A stretch of DNA of 8,580 nt from SZUA-430 sp044375275. Lineage in GTDB: Bacteria; Pseudomonadota; Alphaproteobacteria; Micropepsales; Micropepsaceae. The number at the start of each line of letters is the position of its first letter. Position 1 is the stretch's first letter. Positions 1 through 7,337 of the stretch are shown here, piece by piece. Both the position numbers and the translations under genes were made by a program. The stretch is from positions 1 to 8,580 of the forward strand of contig JBILMZ010000148.1 in assembly GCA_044375275.1 (NCBI GenBank), in the 5' to 3' direction. The notes below the pieces were generated by a model. The model worked only from the letters and a program-made list of their open reading frames with translations, was not told the DNA's origin and made no database searches.

Positions 1-68
1 GGGCTCCGCGCCTGGGCGGACAAGCTGAGCAAGGCAATCGACAGGGAAACCAGAAACAGTTTTTTCAC
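1..68 (-). CDS. N-terminal fragment of an exported protein (signal peptide only)
   Basis: Twenty-two codons of a leftward gene are visible before the window ends. It opens with a GTG codon at 68-66, and the translation starts M-K-K-L-F-L-V-S-L-S. This is a typical Sec signal peptide: a two-lysine n-region, a hydrophobic core of about 13 residues (LFLVSLSIALLSL) and a signal peptidase I site after A-Q-A at about residue 19. There is no lipobox cysteine near the cleavage point, so a soluble periplasmic or secreted product is more likely than a lipoprotein. A strong ribosome binding site at 76-81 supports the start. The gene lies 76 bases beyond the aapP stop on the same strand, so it could be the tail of the aap transcript or its own unit. 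The mature protein is not in the window, so its function is unknown. Confidence 0.72.
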   Translation of the reverse strand, partial: MKKLFLVSLSIALLSLSAQARS

Positions 69-75
69 GCTATCA

Positions 76-81
76 TCCTCC
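76..81 (-). promoter_or_regulatory. Ribosome binding site GGAGGA for the truncated exported protein
   Basis: Read on the minus strand, GGAGGA lies seven bases upstream of the GTG at 68-66. This strong Shine-Dalgarno match at good spacing fixes the start of a gene of which only the signal peptide is visible. Confidence 0.65.
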
Positions 82-144
82 AGAACGAACCCGCCAGCGC
101 GCATAGTCTAGCGGGTCGTTGGTCGCCGTCACAAGGCGGAACTT

Positions 145-897
145 CTACCTCAGGATCTGCGAGAGGAATTCCTTGGTACGCGCGCTCTTCGGGTTCGAGA
201 AAAATTCTTCAGGCGGCGCGATCTCCACAATTTCGCCCGCATCCATGAAGACGATTCGATTGGCGACGGTCTTTGCAAAGCCCATCTCGTGCGTGACCAC
301 GAGCATGGTCATGCCGGTATCCGCGAGCTCGACCATGGTCTCGAGCACTTCCTTGATCATCTCGGGATCAAGCGCGCTCGTCGGTTCATCGAACAGCATG
401 ATGCGTGGCTGCATGGTCAGCGCCCGCGCAATGGCCACGCGCTGCTGCTGGCCACCGGAAAGCTGACCGGGATACTTGGCCGCCTGTTCCGGGATGCGCA
501 CGCGCTCCAGATACTGCATCGCCAGCTGCTCGGCTTCCTTCTTGGGCATGCGCTTCACCCACTGGGGTGCGAGCGTGCAGTTCTCGAGCACCGTCAGATG
601 CGGGAACAAATTGAACTGCTGGAACACCATGCCGACATTGGCGCGCACGGCGTGGATCTTCGACTCGTCACTGGTCAGCTCGGCGCCTTCGACAACGATG
701 CGCCCCTCCTCGTGCCGCTCAAGCCCGTTGATGCAGCGGATGAGTGTCGACTTGCCGGAACCCGATGGCCCGCAGATCACGACGCGCTCGCCGCTCGCAA
801 CGGTCAGGCTCACGTCACGCAGCACATGAAAGGCCTTGAACCACTTGTTCAGCCCGGTGATCTCAACGGCTGCAGCTGCCTTCTGGGTCTCCGTCAC
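145..897 (-). CDS. aapP: General L-amino acid ABC transporter, ATP-binding protein AapP
   Basis: Cytoplasmic ATPase that powers the polar amino acid importer; two copies are expected to dock on the AapQ/AapM pair. The 250-residue product has every ABC landmark: Walker [10 protein letters not shown] at 43-51, Q-loop glutamines at 93-94 in [10 protein letters not shown], signature LSGGQ at 146-150, Walker B IMLFDE at 166-171, D-loop SALD at 174-177 and the switch histidine H203 in VVTHEMGF. The length suits the PAAT-family ATPases (about 240-260 residues), of which AapP, BztD and GlnQ are members. The frame stays open upstream to an ATG at 1140, but I chose the GTG at 897. That GTG overlaps the aapM stop as GTGA, has GGAGAG at 903-908 five bases upstream, and starts just before the first conserved beta strand. 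The extra upstream residues read antisense-like and have no ABC similarity. It is the last gene of the operon and is probably translated by coupling to aapM. GlnQ/BztD are the alternatives, but the operon order favours AapP. Confidence 0.93.
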   Translation of the reverse strand: MTETQKAAAAVEITGLNKWFKAFHVLRDVSLTVASGERVVICGPSGSGKSTLIRCINGLERHEEGRIVVEGAELTSDESKIHAVRANVGMVFQQFNLFPHLTVLENCTLAPQWVKRMPKKEAEQLAMQYLERVRIPEQAAKYPGQLSGGQQQRVAIARALTMQPRIMLFDEPTSALDPEMIKEVLETMVELADTGMTMLVVTHEMGFAKTVANRIVFMDAGEIVEIAPPEEFFSNPKSARTKEFLSQILR

Positions 898-1988
898 TTC
901 TGCTCTCCGGCTTGCAGCCTGGTTTCGAGGTTCCGCGCATAACGCGACATGCCAAAACACATCATCCAGAAGACCAGCCCCAGGAACAGATAGCCCGTCA
1001 TGGCCGTGTTGGGTGTCGCCCACTCCGGATCGGCATTGCCCGACTGGATGATGCCCAGCAGGTCCAGGAAACCGATGATCGACACAAGCGATGTATCCTT
1101 GAGCAGGCCGATGAAATTGCCCACGATGTTGGGAAGGCACAGCCGCAGCGCCTGCGGCAGGATCACGAAGATCATGGAGCGCCAGTACCCAAGCCCCAGC
1201 GCGGCCGCAGCCTCATACTGACCCTTGCCGACAGCCTGCAGACCGCCGCGCACGACCTCGGCCATATAGGCGGATGAGAACAGGGCGACCGCAATGAGCG
1301 CGCTCAGCAGCTTGTTTATGGTCATGCCATCCGGCAGGAACAGCGGCAGCATGTTCGCCGCCATGAACAGCACCGTGATGAGAGGAACGCCCCGCCACAG
1401 TTCAATGAAAGCAATCGAAAGCCCACGCACGACCGGCAATTCCGATCGCCGGCCGAGCGCCAGCAAGATGCCCAGCGGCAGTGACGCCACGATACCGGTG
1501 ACGGCGACAACGAGCGTGAGGAGCAAGCCTCCCCAGCGCTCGATCGGCACCTGCGGCAGCCCGAAGCCACCAACGAGAAGCACGAAAGCAGCCACCGGAA
1601 AGAGGGTCAGCATCACGGCGCTCACGGCACCCTTGGACGGCAACCGGGGCAGCATCAGCCATGCAAGGCCCGCAACGAACACGATGAAGACAATGTCGAC
1701 CCGCCAGCGCTGCGCATCATCATAAAACCCGTAGGTGATCTGCCCCACACGCTCGAAGATATAGGGCCAGCACGCCCCGTCTTCCTTCGCGATGCAGGCG
1801 TCACGGGTATTGCCGCTCCAGGCGGCATCGATGATGCCCCACTGCACCAGCGGAACGATGGTGACGTAAAGGATATAGATGGCCACCAGCGTCAGCACGC
1901 CATTGAGCGGCGTCGAGAACAGGTTCTCGCGCGCCCAGAGCAGCGGGCCAGGAACATGTGCCTTGGGAGGCTTTCGCGGAGCACCCAT
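894..1988 (-). CDS. aapM: General L-amino acid ABC transporter, permease AapM
   Basis: Inner-membrane permease subunit, 364 residues, expected to pair with AapQ to form the translocation channel. Hydrophobic segments are visible at about 31-50, 98-116, 122-142, 153-178, 202-218, 227-245 and 331-348. A long hydrophilic insert at about 51-97, with cysteines at 65 and 73, lies between the first two segments. This extended N-terminal half distinguishes AapQ/AapM and BztB/BztC from ordinary 220-residue amino acid permeases. The EAA loop that contacts the ATPase is clear: E259-A-A, G265, then I-L-P at 276-278. The ATG at 1988 lies two bases after the aapQ stop, with a GGAG about nine bases upstream. 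The stop overlaps the aapP start by four bases. The N-terminus is lysine/arginine-rich (R5, K6, K9), consistent with a cytoplasmic N-tail. Confidence 0.93.
   Translation of the reverse strand: MGAPRKPPKAHVPGPLLWARENLFSTPLNGVLTLVAIYILYVTIVPLVQWGIIDAAWSGNTRDACIAKEDGACWPYIFERVGQITYGFYDDAQRWRVDIVFIVFVAGLAWLMLPRLPSKGAVSAVMLTLFPVAAFVLLVGGFGLPQVPIERWGGLLLTLVVAVTGIVASLPLGILLALGRRSELPVVRGLSIAFIELWRGVPLITVLFMAANMLPLFLPDGMTINKLLSALIAVALFSSAYMAEVVRGGLQAVGKGQYEAAAALGLGYWRSMIFVILPQALRLCLPNIVGNFIGLLKDTSLVSIIGFLDLLGIIQSGNADPEWATPNTAMTGYLFLGLVFWMMCFGMSRYARNLETRLQAGEQK
903..908 (-). promoter_or_regulatory. Ribosome binding site GGAGAG for aapP
   Basis: On the minus strand GGAGAG lies five bases before the GTG at 897, within the last codons of aapM. 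Together with the GTGA overlap it selects this GTG over the open frame that extends to 1140. Confidence 0.6.
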
Positions 1989-1990
1989 GT

Positions 1991-3157
1991 TCAGCGCTCC
2001 GTCAGCGAGACACGACTGTTGTACCAGTTCATCGCCGCGCTCGTGAGCAGGCTGAAAGTGAGGTACACCAGCATGGTGATGGCAATGATCTCGATTGCCT
2101 GTCCCGTCTGGTTCAGCGACGTGCCGGCAAACACCGAGACCAGGTCCGGATAGGCAATGGCAACCGCCAGAGACGAATTCTTGGTCAGGTTCAGGTACTG
2201 GCTCGTCAGCGGCGGAATGATCTGCCGCAGCGCCTGCGGAATGATCACCAGGCGAAGCGACTGCGTTCGCGTCAGCCCGAGCGCATTCGACGCCTCGCTC
2301 TGTCCGCGGGCAACACCCTGGATGCCGGCCCGAACGATTTCAGCAATGTAGCTGGCCGTGTAGGTGGCGAGCGCAACCACGAGGGCGATCAATTCGGGCA
2401 GAACGGTAAAGCCACCCTCGAAGTCAAAGCCGGCCAGCGCCGGCCAGCTGAAAGAGAGCGGAAATTGCAGGGCTGCGCTCACGACCAGGGGCGGCAGGAC
2501 GCACAGGGCAAAGACATAGAGACCCATCGCGGGCGCATCGCCGGTCTGCTCCCTCTGGCGCCTCGCACGCAGCACAAGGAAAAGGCCTGCGATGACGCCG
2601 ACGAGGAAGGAAAAACCGACAAGGAAAAACGGCTCTTCCGGCAAGGGACGCGGCAGATAGAGGCCGCGGTTGTTCAGGAAGGTCCAGTCGAACAGGGACC
2701 AGCTTTCGCGCGGCCCCGGCAGGGCGCGCAAAACGGCGAAATACCAGAAGAAGAGCTGGAGCAGCAGCGGCACGTTCCGGAGAATTTCCACATAGGCGCG
2801 GCACAGGCGTGCAAACAGCCAGTTCGAAGAAAGCTGCCCGATGCCTATGAGTAGGCCGAGCAGCGTTGCGAGGATGATGCCGGTCACAGCGACAAGCAGG
2901 GTGTTCAGCACGCCCACCAGCAACACCCGCCCGTAGGTCGACGTCTCGTCATAGCGAACGAGCGACTGGACGATGTCGAAACCGGCGGTGTTGTTCAGGA
3001 ACCCGAAACCGGAGGCGATGTGCTGCCGCTCAAGCGCGCTTGAAGCATTCCAGGCCATGCCGGCCAGCAGCGCAAGCACGGCGAGCAGCAGCACGGCCTG
3101 GTACAGCAGGTCTTGCGCGCGCGCACGACGCACGGGATGTCCTCCGGATTTCGCCAT
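1991..3157 (-). CDS. aapQ: General L-amino acid ABC transporter, permease AapQ
   Basis: Inner-membrane permease subunit, 388 residues, partner of AapM. Hydrophobic segments occur at about 19-35, 77-108, 127-145, 177-197, 211-232, 253-275 and 355-375. The loop at 36-76 and the segment at 150-175 are hydrophilic and probably partly periplasmic. The conserved PAAT motif R127-N-V-P-L-L-L is present, as is the EAA coupling loop (E288-A-S, G294, V-I-I-P ending at P307). The length fits the AapQ/BztB group, which is much longer than GlnP-type permeases. The ATG at 3157 follows the aapJ stop by three bases; I see no good Shine-Dalgarno in front of it, so it probably relies on translational coupling to aapJ. 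A second large permease gene directly downstream, plus the ATPase, completes the canonical JQMP order. Confidence 0.93.
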   Translation of the reverse strand: MAKSGGHPVRRARAQDLLYQAVLLLAVLALLAGMAWNASSALERQHIASGFGFLNNTAGFDIVQSLVRYDETSTYGRVLLVGVLNTLLVAVTGIILATLLGLLIGIGQLSSNWLFARLCRAYVEILRNVPLLLQLFFWYFAVLRALPGPRESWSLFDWTFLNNRGLYLPRPLPEEPFFLVGFSFLVGVIAGLFLVLRARRQREQTGDAPAMGLYVFALCVLPPLVVSAALQFPLSFSWPALAGFDFEGGFTVLPELIALVVALATYTASYIAEIVRAGIQGVARGQSEASNALGLTRTQSLRLVIIPQALRQIIPPLTSQYLNLTKNSSLAVAIAYPDLVSVFAGTSLNQTGQAIEIIAITMLVYLTFSLLTSAAMNWYNSRVSLTER

Positions 3158-3160
3158 GTG

Positions 3161-4189
3161 CTAGCGGATGGGCGGCGCGTAAAGCACGCCCCCCTTGTTC
3201 CACAGGGCGTTCAGGCCGCGCTTGATCTTGAGCGGCGAGCCTTGCCCCACATTGCGCTCGAAGATCTCGCCGTAGTTTCCTACCTTCTTGATCGCGCGCA
3301 CGGCAAAGTCATTCGTGAGGCCAAGGCTTTCGCCAAACGCGCCTTCGACGCCAAGCAGGCGCCGGATCTCGGGATTGGTCGACTTCAGCATCTGGTCGAC
3401 GTTCTTCGACGTGACGCCGAGCTCTTCGGCGTTGATGAGCGCGAACAGGGTCCAGCGGACGACATCACCCCATTGCTGGTCACCGTGGTTGATGGCCGGT
3501 CCAAGCGGCTCCTTTGAAATGATCTCGGGAAGGATGATGTGGTCATCAGGCTTCTTCAGCTTGAGCCGCTCGGCATAAAGTCCCGAAGCGTCGGTCGTGA
3601 AGGCATCGCAGCGGCCCGCATCATAGGCGGCAAGGACTTCCGCGTTCTTTTCGAATGCAATGATCTTGTACTTGAGGTTGTTCGAGCGGAAATAGTCGGC
3701 AAGGTTCAGCTCGGTCGTTGTGCCGGTATTCGTGCACACCGTGGCGCCATTCAGCTGCTTGGCACTTGTGACCTTCAGCTTCTTCGGCACAAGGAAGCCC
3801 TGACCGTCATAGTAGGTGACGCCGATGAACTCGAGCCCCAGCTGGACGTCCCGGCTCATGGACCAGGTGGTGTTGCGGGACAAAAGATCGACTTCGCCTG
3901 ACTGAAGCGTCGTGAACCGCACCTTCGCGGACGTGGGCGTGAAGCGGACCTTGGAAGGATCATTCAGGATCACGGCCGCAAGCGCGCGGCAGAAGTCCAC
4001 GTCAAAGCCCGACCAGTTCCCCTTCGAGTCAGGATTGGCGAACCCGGGCAGTCCCTCATTGACGCCGCAGCGCAAAAAGCCGTTCTTCTTGACGCGCTCC
4101 AGCGACGGCGACTTGGCTGCGTTTGCCCCGGCGGCCAGGACCAGACTGGCCACAAGCGCGACAGATAGTGACTTCATAAGGAAACGCAT
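3161..4189 (-). CDS. aapJ: General L-amino acid ABC transporter, periplasmic binding protein AapJ
   Basis: Periplasmic solute receptor, 342 residues, that captures L-amino acids and delivers them to AapQ/AapM. The N-terminus is a Sec signal peptide: R2 and K6, then hydrophobic SLSVALVASLVLAAG, with likely cleavage after A-N-A at residue 24. The mature part is a family 3 (PF00497-type) binding protein: R40-C-G-V-N-E-G-L-P-G-F, F62-D-V-D-F-C-R-A, Y126-Y-D-G-Q-G-F-L-V and C152-T-N-T-G-T-T-T. The last of these is the TGTT-type ligand loop of AapJ/BztA. Four cysteines (41, 67, 152, 194) could form disulfides in the periplasm. The length of about 340 and the Y-A-P-P-I-R C-terminus match AapJ/BztA rather than 250-residue receptors. 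The ATG at 4189 is preferred over the one at 4177 because AAAGGG sits about eight bases upstream of it. It is the first gene of the operon and is transcribed away from metC. Confidence 0.95.
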   Translation of the reverse strand: MRFLMKSLSVALVASLVLAAGANAAKSPSLERVKKNGFLRCGVNEGLPGFANPDSKGNWSGFDVDFCRALAAVILNDPSKVRFTPTSAKVRFTTLQSGEVDLLSRNTTWSMSRDVQLGLEFIGVTYYDGQGFLVPKKLKVTSAKQLNGATVCTNTGTTTELNLADYFRSNNLKYKIIAFEKNAEVLAAYDAGRCDAFTTDASGLYAERLKLKKPDDHIILPEIISKEPLGPAINHGDQQWGDVVRWTLFALINAEELGVTSKNVDQMLKSTNPEIRRLLGVEGAFGESLGLTNDFAVRAIKKVGNYGEIFERNVGQGSPLKIKRGLNALWNKGGVLYAPPIR

Positions 4190-4278
4190 GCGAAACCCTT
4201 TCGATCAGGATTGCCGGGCGCCCCTGAAATGCGGCACCCTACCCACTTTGGATATTACATAGAGGAAATCCGGGCCCC
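4190..4278. promoter_or_regulatory. Divergent aapJ/metC control region
   Basis: These 89 bases must hold the signals for both divergent operons unless promoters lie inside the genes. Seen directly: TCAGG (4205-4209) mirrored by CCTGA (4223-4227), an internal palindrome GGGCGCCC (4216-4223), and TGCCG (4212-4216) mirrored by CGGCA (4232-4236). These short arms are alternative, overlapping pairings that could be an operator or a hairpin in the aapJ leader. The only AT-rich stretch is 4248-4269. On the minus strand, TGGACA (4285-4280) and TATGTA (4261-4256), spaced by 18 bases, are a weak sigma-70-like candidate for aapJ. On the plus strand I find no convincing promoter; AGAGGA at 4261-4266 is the likely but distant (12-base) metC ribosome binding site. 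I saw no SAM riboswitch signature. The regulatory reading is inference. Confidence 0.35.
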
Positions 4279-5451
4279 ATGTCCAAACCAAGCAACGGCC
4301 CAAAACGCCCTGCGACAAGGATAGTCACGGCAGGCCGGGACCCCTTTGCCCATCAGGGCGCTGTAAATCCGCCAGTATTCCACGCCTCGACCATGCTCCA
4401 CCGCACGATCGACTCGCTGGAGAACCGGGGTCAGGCCTACACCTATGGTCGCCGGCTGACCCCGACGATCGAGGCGCTGCAGGACGCGATCTGCGAACTC
4501 GAGGGTGGCGCGGGAACTGTCTTGTGCCCCTCGGGCCTTCAGGCCTGCACCCTTGCGATCCTGAGCACGGTCTCGGCGGGCGACCACCTACTCGTCACGG
4601 ATTCGGTCTACGGACCGACCCGAACCTTCTGTGACAAGACCCTCGCCCGGTTTGGGGTGACCACCACCTACTATGACCCGCTGATCGGTGGCGGCATCGA
4701 AAAGCTGTTCCGCCCCAACACCAAGGCGATCTTCACGGAAAGCCCGGGGTCGCTGACATTCGAGATCCAGGACATCCCCGCCATCGTCGAGTGCGCCCAC
4801 GCCAACAACATCGCGGTCATCCTCGACAACACCTGGGGCACGCCGCTTCTGTTCGATGCGTTCAGCCACGGCGTCGACCTGTCGGTCATGGCGGCCACCA
4901 AATACATCGTGGGTCACTCCGACGCGCTGATGGGCACGGTCACCGCAAATGAACGCTACCTGAAACAGCTGCGCGACACGCACGGCAATCTCGGACTTTG
5001 CGTTGGGCCCGACGACGTGTACCTCACCCAGCGCGGCCTGCGCACGCTGGGCGTCAGAATGCGCCAGCACGAGAAGAACGCCCTCGAGATGGCCAACTGG
5101 TTCCAGTCCCGGCCGGAAGTGGCGCGCGTGATCCACCCGGCGCTGGCATCGGACCCCGGACATGAGATCTGGAAACGTGACTTCAAGGGCGCCTCCGGTC
5201 TCTTCGCCGTCGAATTCAAACCCTGCCCGCACAAGGCACTGGCCGCCATGCTCGACGGCCTTTCCCTCTTCGGCATGGGCTGGTCGTGGGGCGGCTACGA
5301 GAGCCTGGTTGTCACTGCGCATCCCACGCGGACAGCAAGCACGTTCGAAACGTCAGGCCCCCTGCTGCGTTTCCACATCGGCCTCGAGGACACCCAGGAC
5401 CTGATCGCTGACCTCGAAGCAGGATTTGCAAGGTTGAAAAAGGCATCATGA
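4279..5451 (+). CDS. metC: Cystathionine beta-lyase (PLP-dependent)
   Basis: Cytoplasmic PLP enzyme, 390 residues, that cleaves cystathionine to homocysteine, pyruvate and ammonia in methionine synthesis. It belongs to the Cys/Met metabolism fold-type I family. Visible landmarks are Y56-G-R-R-L-T-P-T (cofactor phosphate contact from the partner subunit), S85-G-L-Q near the PLP phosphate, Y111 in D-S-V-Y-G-P-T stacking on the ring, D183 in L-D-N-T-W pairing with the pyridine nitrogen, the Schiff-base lysine K208 in [11 protein letters not shown], and R364 in L-R-F-H-I-G-L-E-D binding the substrate carboxylate. The W336-S-W-G-G-Y-E-S-L-V segment is characteristic of proteobacterial beta-lyases, as opposed to gamma-synthases. 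The length is normal. The ATG at 4279 is the sensible start, although its AGAGGA site is 12 bases away. The gene heads the rightward operon and overlaps hisI by ATGA. Confidence 0.93.
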   Translation: MSKPSNGPKRPATRIVTAGRDPFAHQGAVNPPVFHASTMLHRTIDSLENRGQAYTYGRRLTPTIEALQDAICELEGGAGTVLCPSGLQACTLAILSTVSAGDHLLVTDSVYGPTRTFCDKTLARFGVTTTYYDPLIGGGIEKLFRPNTKAIFTESPGSLTFEIQDIPAIVECAHANNIAVILDNTWGTPLLFDAFSHGVDLSVMAATKYIVGHSDALMGTVTANERYLKQLRDTHGNLGLCVGPDDVYLTQRGLRTLGVRMRQHEKNALEMANWFQSRPEVARVIHPALASDPGHEIWKRDFKGASGLFAVEFKPCPHKALAAMLDGLSLFGMGWSWGGYESLVVTAHPTRTASTFETSGPLLRFHIGLEDTQDLIADLEAGFARLKKAS

Positions 5452-5792
5452 CCGAGAAACTGCCGACACCCGCCTTCATCGGGAAGGTCAAGTTCGACGC
5501 AAACGGTCTGGTCACGACCGTGGCCCAAGACGCCGCTTCGGGTGAAGTCCTGATGGTGGCATGGATGAACGAGGAGTCGCTGCGCCTTACCCTGCAGACG
5601 GGTCAGGCGACCTATTGGTCACGCTCGCGGCAGTCACTCTGGCGGAAGGGAGAGACCTCCGGCCACACCCAGCAGATCAGCGAGATCCTCATTGACTGCG
5701 ACGGGGACACCCTTCTCCTGAAAGTCAGGCAGAGCGGACCGGCCTGTCACACGGGCGCGCCCACATGCTTCTTCCAGAAGGCAGAGATCTGA
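5448..5792 (+). CDS. hisI: Phosphoribosyl-AMP cyclohydrolase
   Basis: Third enzyme of histidine synthesis; it hydrolyses the adenine ring of phosphoribosyl-AMP to ProFAR in the cytoplasm. The 114-residue product is a complete single-domain HisI with no HisE pyrophosphohydrolase domain, as is usual in alphaproteobacteria. The metal ligands are all present: D83, D85 and D87 in I-D-C-D-G-D-T (Mg2+ site) and C84, C100 and C107 (Zn2+ site at the dimer interface). The family signature A54[19 protein letters not shown] is intact, as is V37-A-W-M-N-E-E. It starts inside the metC stop (ATGA overlap) with AAAAAGG just upstream, and its stop abuts the next ATG with no gap, so it is very likely translated as part of the metC transcript. 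No other his genes are in the window. Confidence 0.96.
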   Translation: MTEKLPTPAFIGKVKFDANGLVTTVAQDAASGEVLMVAWMNEESLRLTLQTGQATYWSRSRQSLWRKGETSGHTQQISEILIDCDGDTLLLKVRQSGPACHTGAPTCFFQKAEI

Positions 5793-7319
5793 ATGGCATT
5801 TGACAAGCAGCGCGAGGAATTCGCAGCACGCACAGCAAAGGCGCGCCGCATGGGATCACCCAAGCGGCTGGAAGAGCGAAAGGCCGCCGGTGTACTGAAC
5901 GCCCGCGAACGCATCGCAAAGCTGCTCGACGCTGGAACCTTTGTCGAAGCGGGGTTGCTTGCCACCTCGATCAGGCCCGACCTGCGGGACAAGTCGCCCG
6001 GAGACGGTGTCGTGTCGGGCTTCGGCAAGATCTCTGGACGCATGGTGGGCGTGAACGCCGCAGACTTCACCACACTCGGCTCCTCCTCTGCCGAGATCCA
6101 TGGAAAGAAGCAGCACTACATCCGCGAAACCTGCCGCAAGAACGGCATGCCGCTCGTCCATCTCATGGAGTGCGCCGGCGGCCGCATCCCCGACATCATG
6201 GGCGCGACGGGGATCGGCCGCGCGGGCGAAGGCGCCAGATATTCCCACACGCGCGAGACACCCTGGGCCTCCGCCGTGCTGGGGCTCACCTATGGCGGCG
6301 GCGCGTTCACTTGCATCAATTCGGATTTCGTCGTCATGCGAAAGGGGGCGGTGCTTGCGGTCTCAAGCTCCAATGTCACCTCCGTCGCGATTGCCGAGGA
6401 CATGGACCCCGAAGCGCTGGGCGGCTGGCGCCTGCACAGCGAGAACACGGGTTTCGTGGACAGTGTGGTCGACTCGGACGAAGAAGCCATCCGGCAGATC
6501 CAGACTTACCTGAGCTATTTTCCCGACAACGCCAACGTCGCGCCTCCTCGGCTTGAACAGTATGGAGAGGCGCCGCTCGCCCGGCAGCTCGACACGCTCG
6601 TGCCGGAAAGCCGTGCGAAAGTGTACGACATTCGCACCGTCCTGCGGGCGATCGCCGACCGTGACTCGGTGTTTCCGCTCAAGGAACGCTTCGCCAAGGT
6701 CGCCGTGACGGCCCTCGCGCGCATCAGGGGACGCAGCGTCGGCTTCATCGCCACCAACCCGATGTTCAAGGGCGGCGCATTGGATCCTGACGCCTGCGAC
6801 AAGATCACGAACTTCATCGTGTTGTGCGACAGCTTCAACATTCCGATCATCTTCCTTGCCGACACGCCGGGCTTCCTCGTTGGGGCGGAAAGCGAGAAGC
6901 GGCGCCTTCCCGGCAAGATCATGAACTTCATGGCCGCCCTCGAACTGTCGACGGTTCCCAAGATCGCACTCGTGTTGCGCAAGTCCTTCGGACAGGCCTA
7001 CCTGAACATGGGGGGAGGAAAGTCGGACGTCACGGCAACCTGGTTTTCGGGCGACATCTCATTCATGGACCCCGCGGTGGCCGTAAACGTCGTGCACGGC
7101 ATCAAGCCGGGAGAACAGCCCGAGCGCTACGATCAACTCGTGCAGGAGGTCTCGAAAGGCACAACGGCCTATGAACTTGCGGCCCCGTTCATGGCGCAGA
7201 TGGTGATCGATCCGAACGACACCAGGGACTTTCTCGCCGACATGCTTGAAGTCCTCTCGCGTCGCATGACAAATGGTGTCGGGCAACACAGGCTGGCCGA
7301 CTGGCCACCTGCATTCTAG
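5793..7319 (+). CDS. Acyl-CoA carboxylase, carboxyltransferase (beta) subunit
   Basis: Carboxyltransferase half of a biotin-dependent carboxylase, 508 residues, moving CO2 from carboxybiotin to an acyl-CoA; the fold is a crotonase-like pair of domains (PF01039 family). The N-domain runs to about residue 250: L26-E-E-R-K-A-A-G-V-L-N-A-R-E-R-I is the usual entry helix, D71-G-V-V-S-G-F-G-K-I-S-G-R follows, and the first oxyanion loop is C128-A-G-G-R-I-P-D. The C-domain from about 275 has F317-I-A-T-N-P (family: G-I-V-A-N-Q-P), F325-K-G-G-A-L-D, L355-A-D-T-P-G-F-L-V-G and the second oxyanion loop R396-K-S-F-G-Q-A-Y-L-N-M-G-G-G. The length matches PccB/YngE-type subunits. It directly abuts hisI and is followed 18 bases later by a biotin carrier gene, but no biotin carboxylase is present. 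The substrate is not determinable; propionyl-CoA is possible, but the divergent active-site loop makes it doubtful. A sodium-pump decarboxylase subunit is less likely because no membrane subunit is nearby. Confidence 0.88.
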   Translation: MAFDKQREEFAARTAKARRMGSPKRLEERKAAGVLNARERIAKLLDAGTFVEAGLLATSIRPDLRDKSPGDGVVSGFGKISGRMVGVNAADFTTLGSSSAEIHGKKQHYIRETCRKNGMPLVHLMECAGGRIPDIMGATGIGRAGEGARYSHTRETPWASAVLGLTYGGGAFTCINSDFVVMRKGAVLAVSSSNVTSVAIAEDMDPEALGGWRLHSENTGFVDSVVDSDEEAIRQIQTYLSYFPDNANVAPPRLEQYGEAPLARQLDTLVPESRAKVYDIRTVLRAIADRDSVFPLKERFAKVAVTALARIRGRSVGFIATNPMFKGGALDPDACDKITNFIVLCDSFNIPIIFLADTPGFLVGAESEKRRLPGKIMNFMAALELSTVPKIALVLRKSFGQAYLNMGGGKSDVTATWFSGDISFMDPAVAVNVVHGIKPGEQPERYDQLVQEVSKGTTAYELAAPFMAQMVIDPNDTRDFLADMLEVLSRRMTNGVGQHRLADWPPAF

Positions 7320-7337
7320 ACCACGGGACGACACGAG

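Noticed and set aside
84..120. Imperfect inverted repeat (about 10 pairs with one bulge, 16-base loop) after aapP as a terminator
   Set aside because: The loop is long, there is no T-run on either strand, and the arm sits within a few bases of the next gene's ribosome site; it may be chance or a weak leader structure.
289..942. Plus-strand open frame (217 codons) opposite aapP
   Set aside because: It is complementary to the ATPase coding sequence, with His- and Leu-rich composition from antisense reading; there is no supporting signal.
898..1140. Upstream extension giving AapP an 81-residue N-terminal addition
   Set aside because: The extension overlaps conserved aapM coding sequence and has no ABC similarity, whereas the GTG at 897 has a ribosome site and the typical stop-start overlap.
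1958..2854. Long plus-strand open frame (298 codons) opposite aapQ
   Set aside because: It lies entirely antisense to well-supported permease genes and encodes a low-complexity R/Q/E/D-rich product typical of the complement of hydrophobic, GC-rich codons. It has no recognisable domain and no operon context.
4190..4278. SAM-II type riboswitch upstream of metC
   Set aside because: Such elements precede some alphaproteobacterial methionine genes, but I could not find the pseudoknot core sequence, and the spacer is only 89 bases with no matching pairing near the metC start.
4588..5322. Long minus-strand open frame (244 codons) opposite metC
   Set aside because: It is the antisense shadow of a conserved PLP enzyme whose motifs are all intact. 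The translation has no recognisable fold, and high GC explains the absence of stops.
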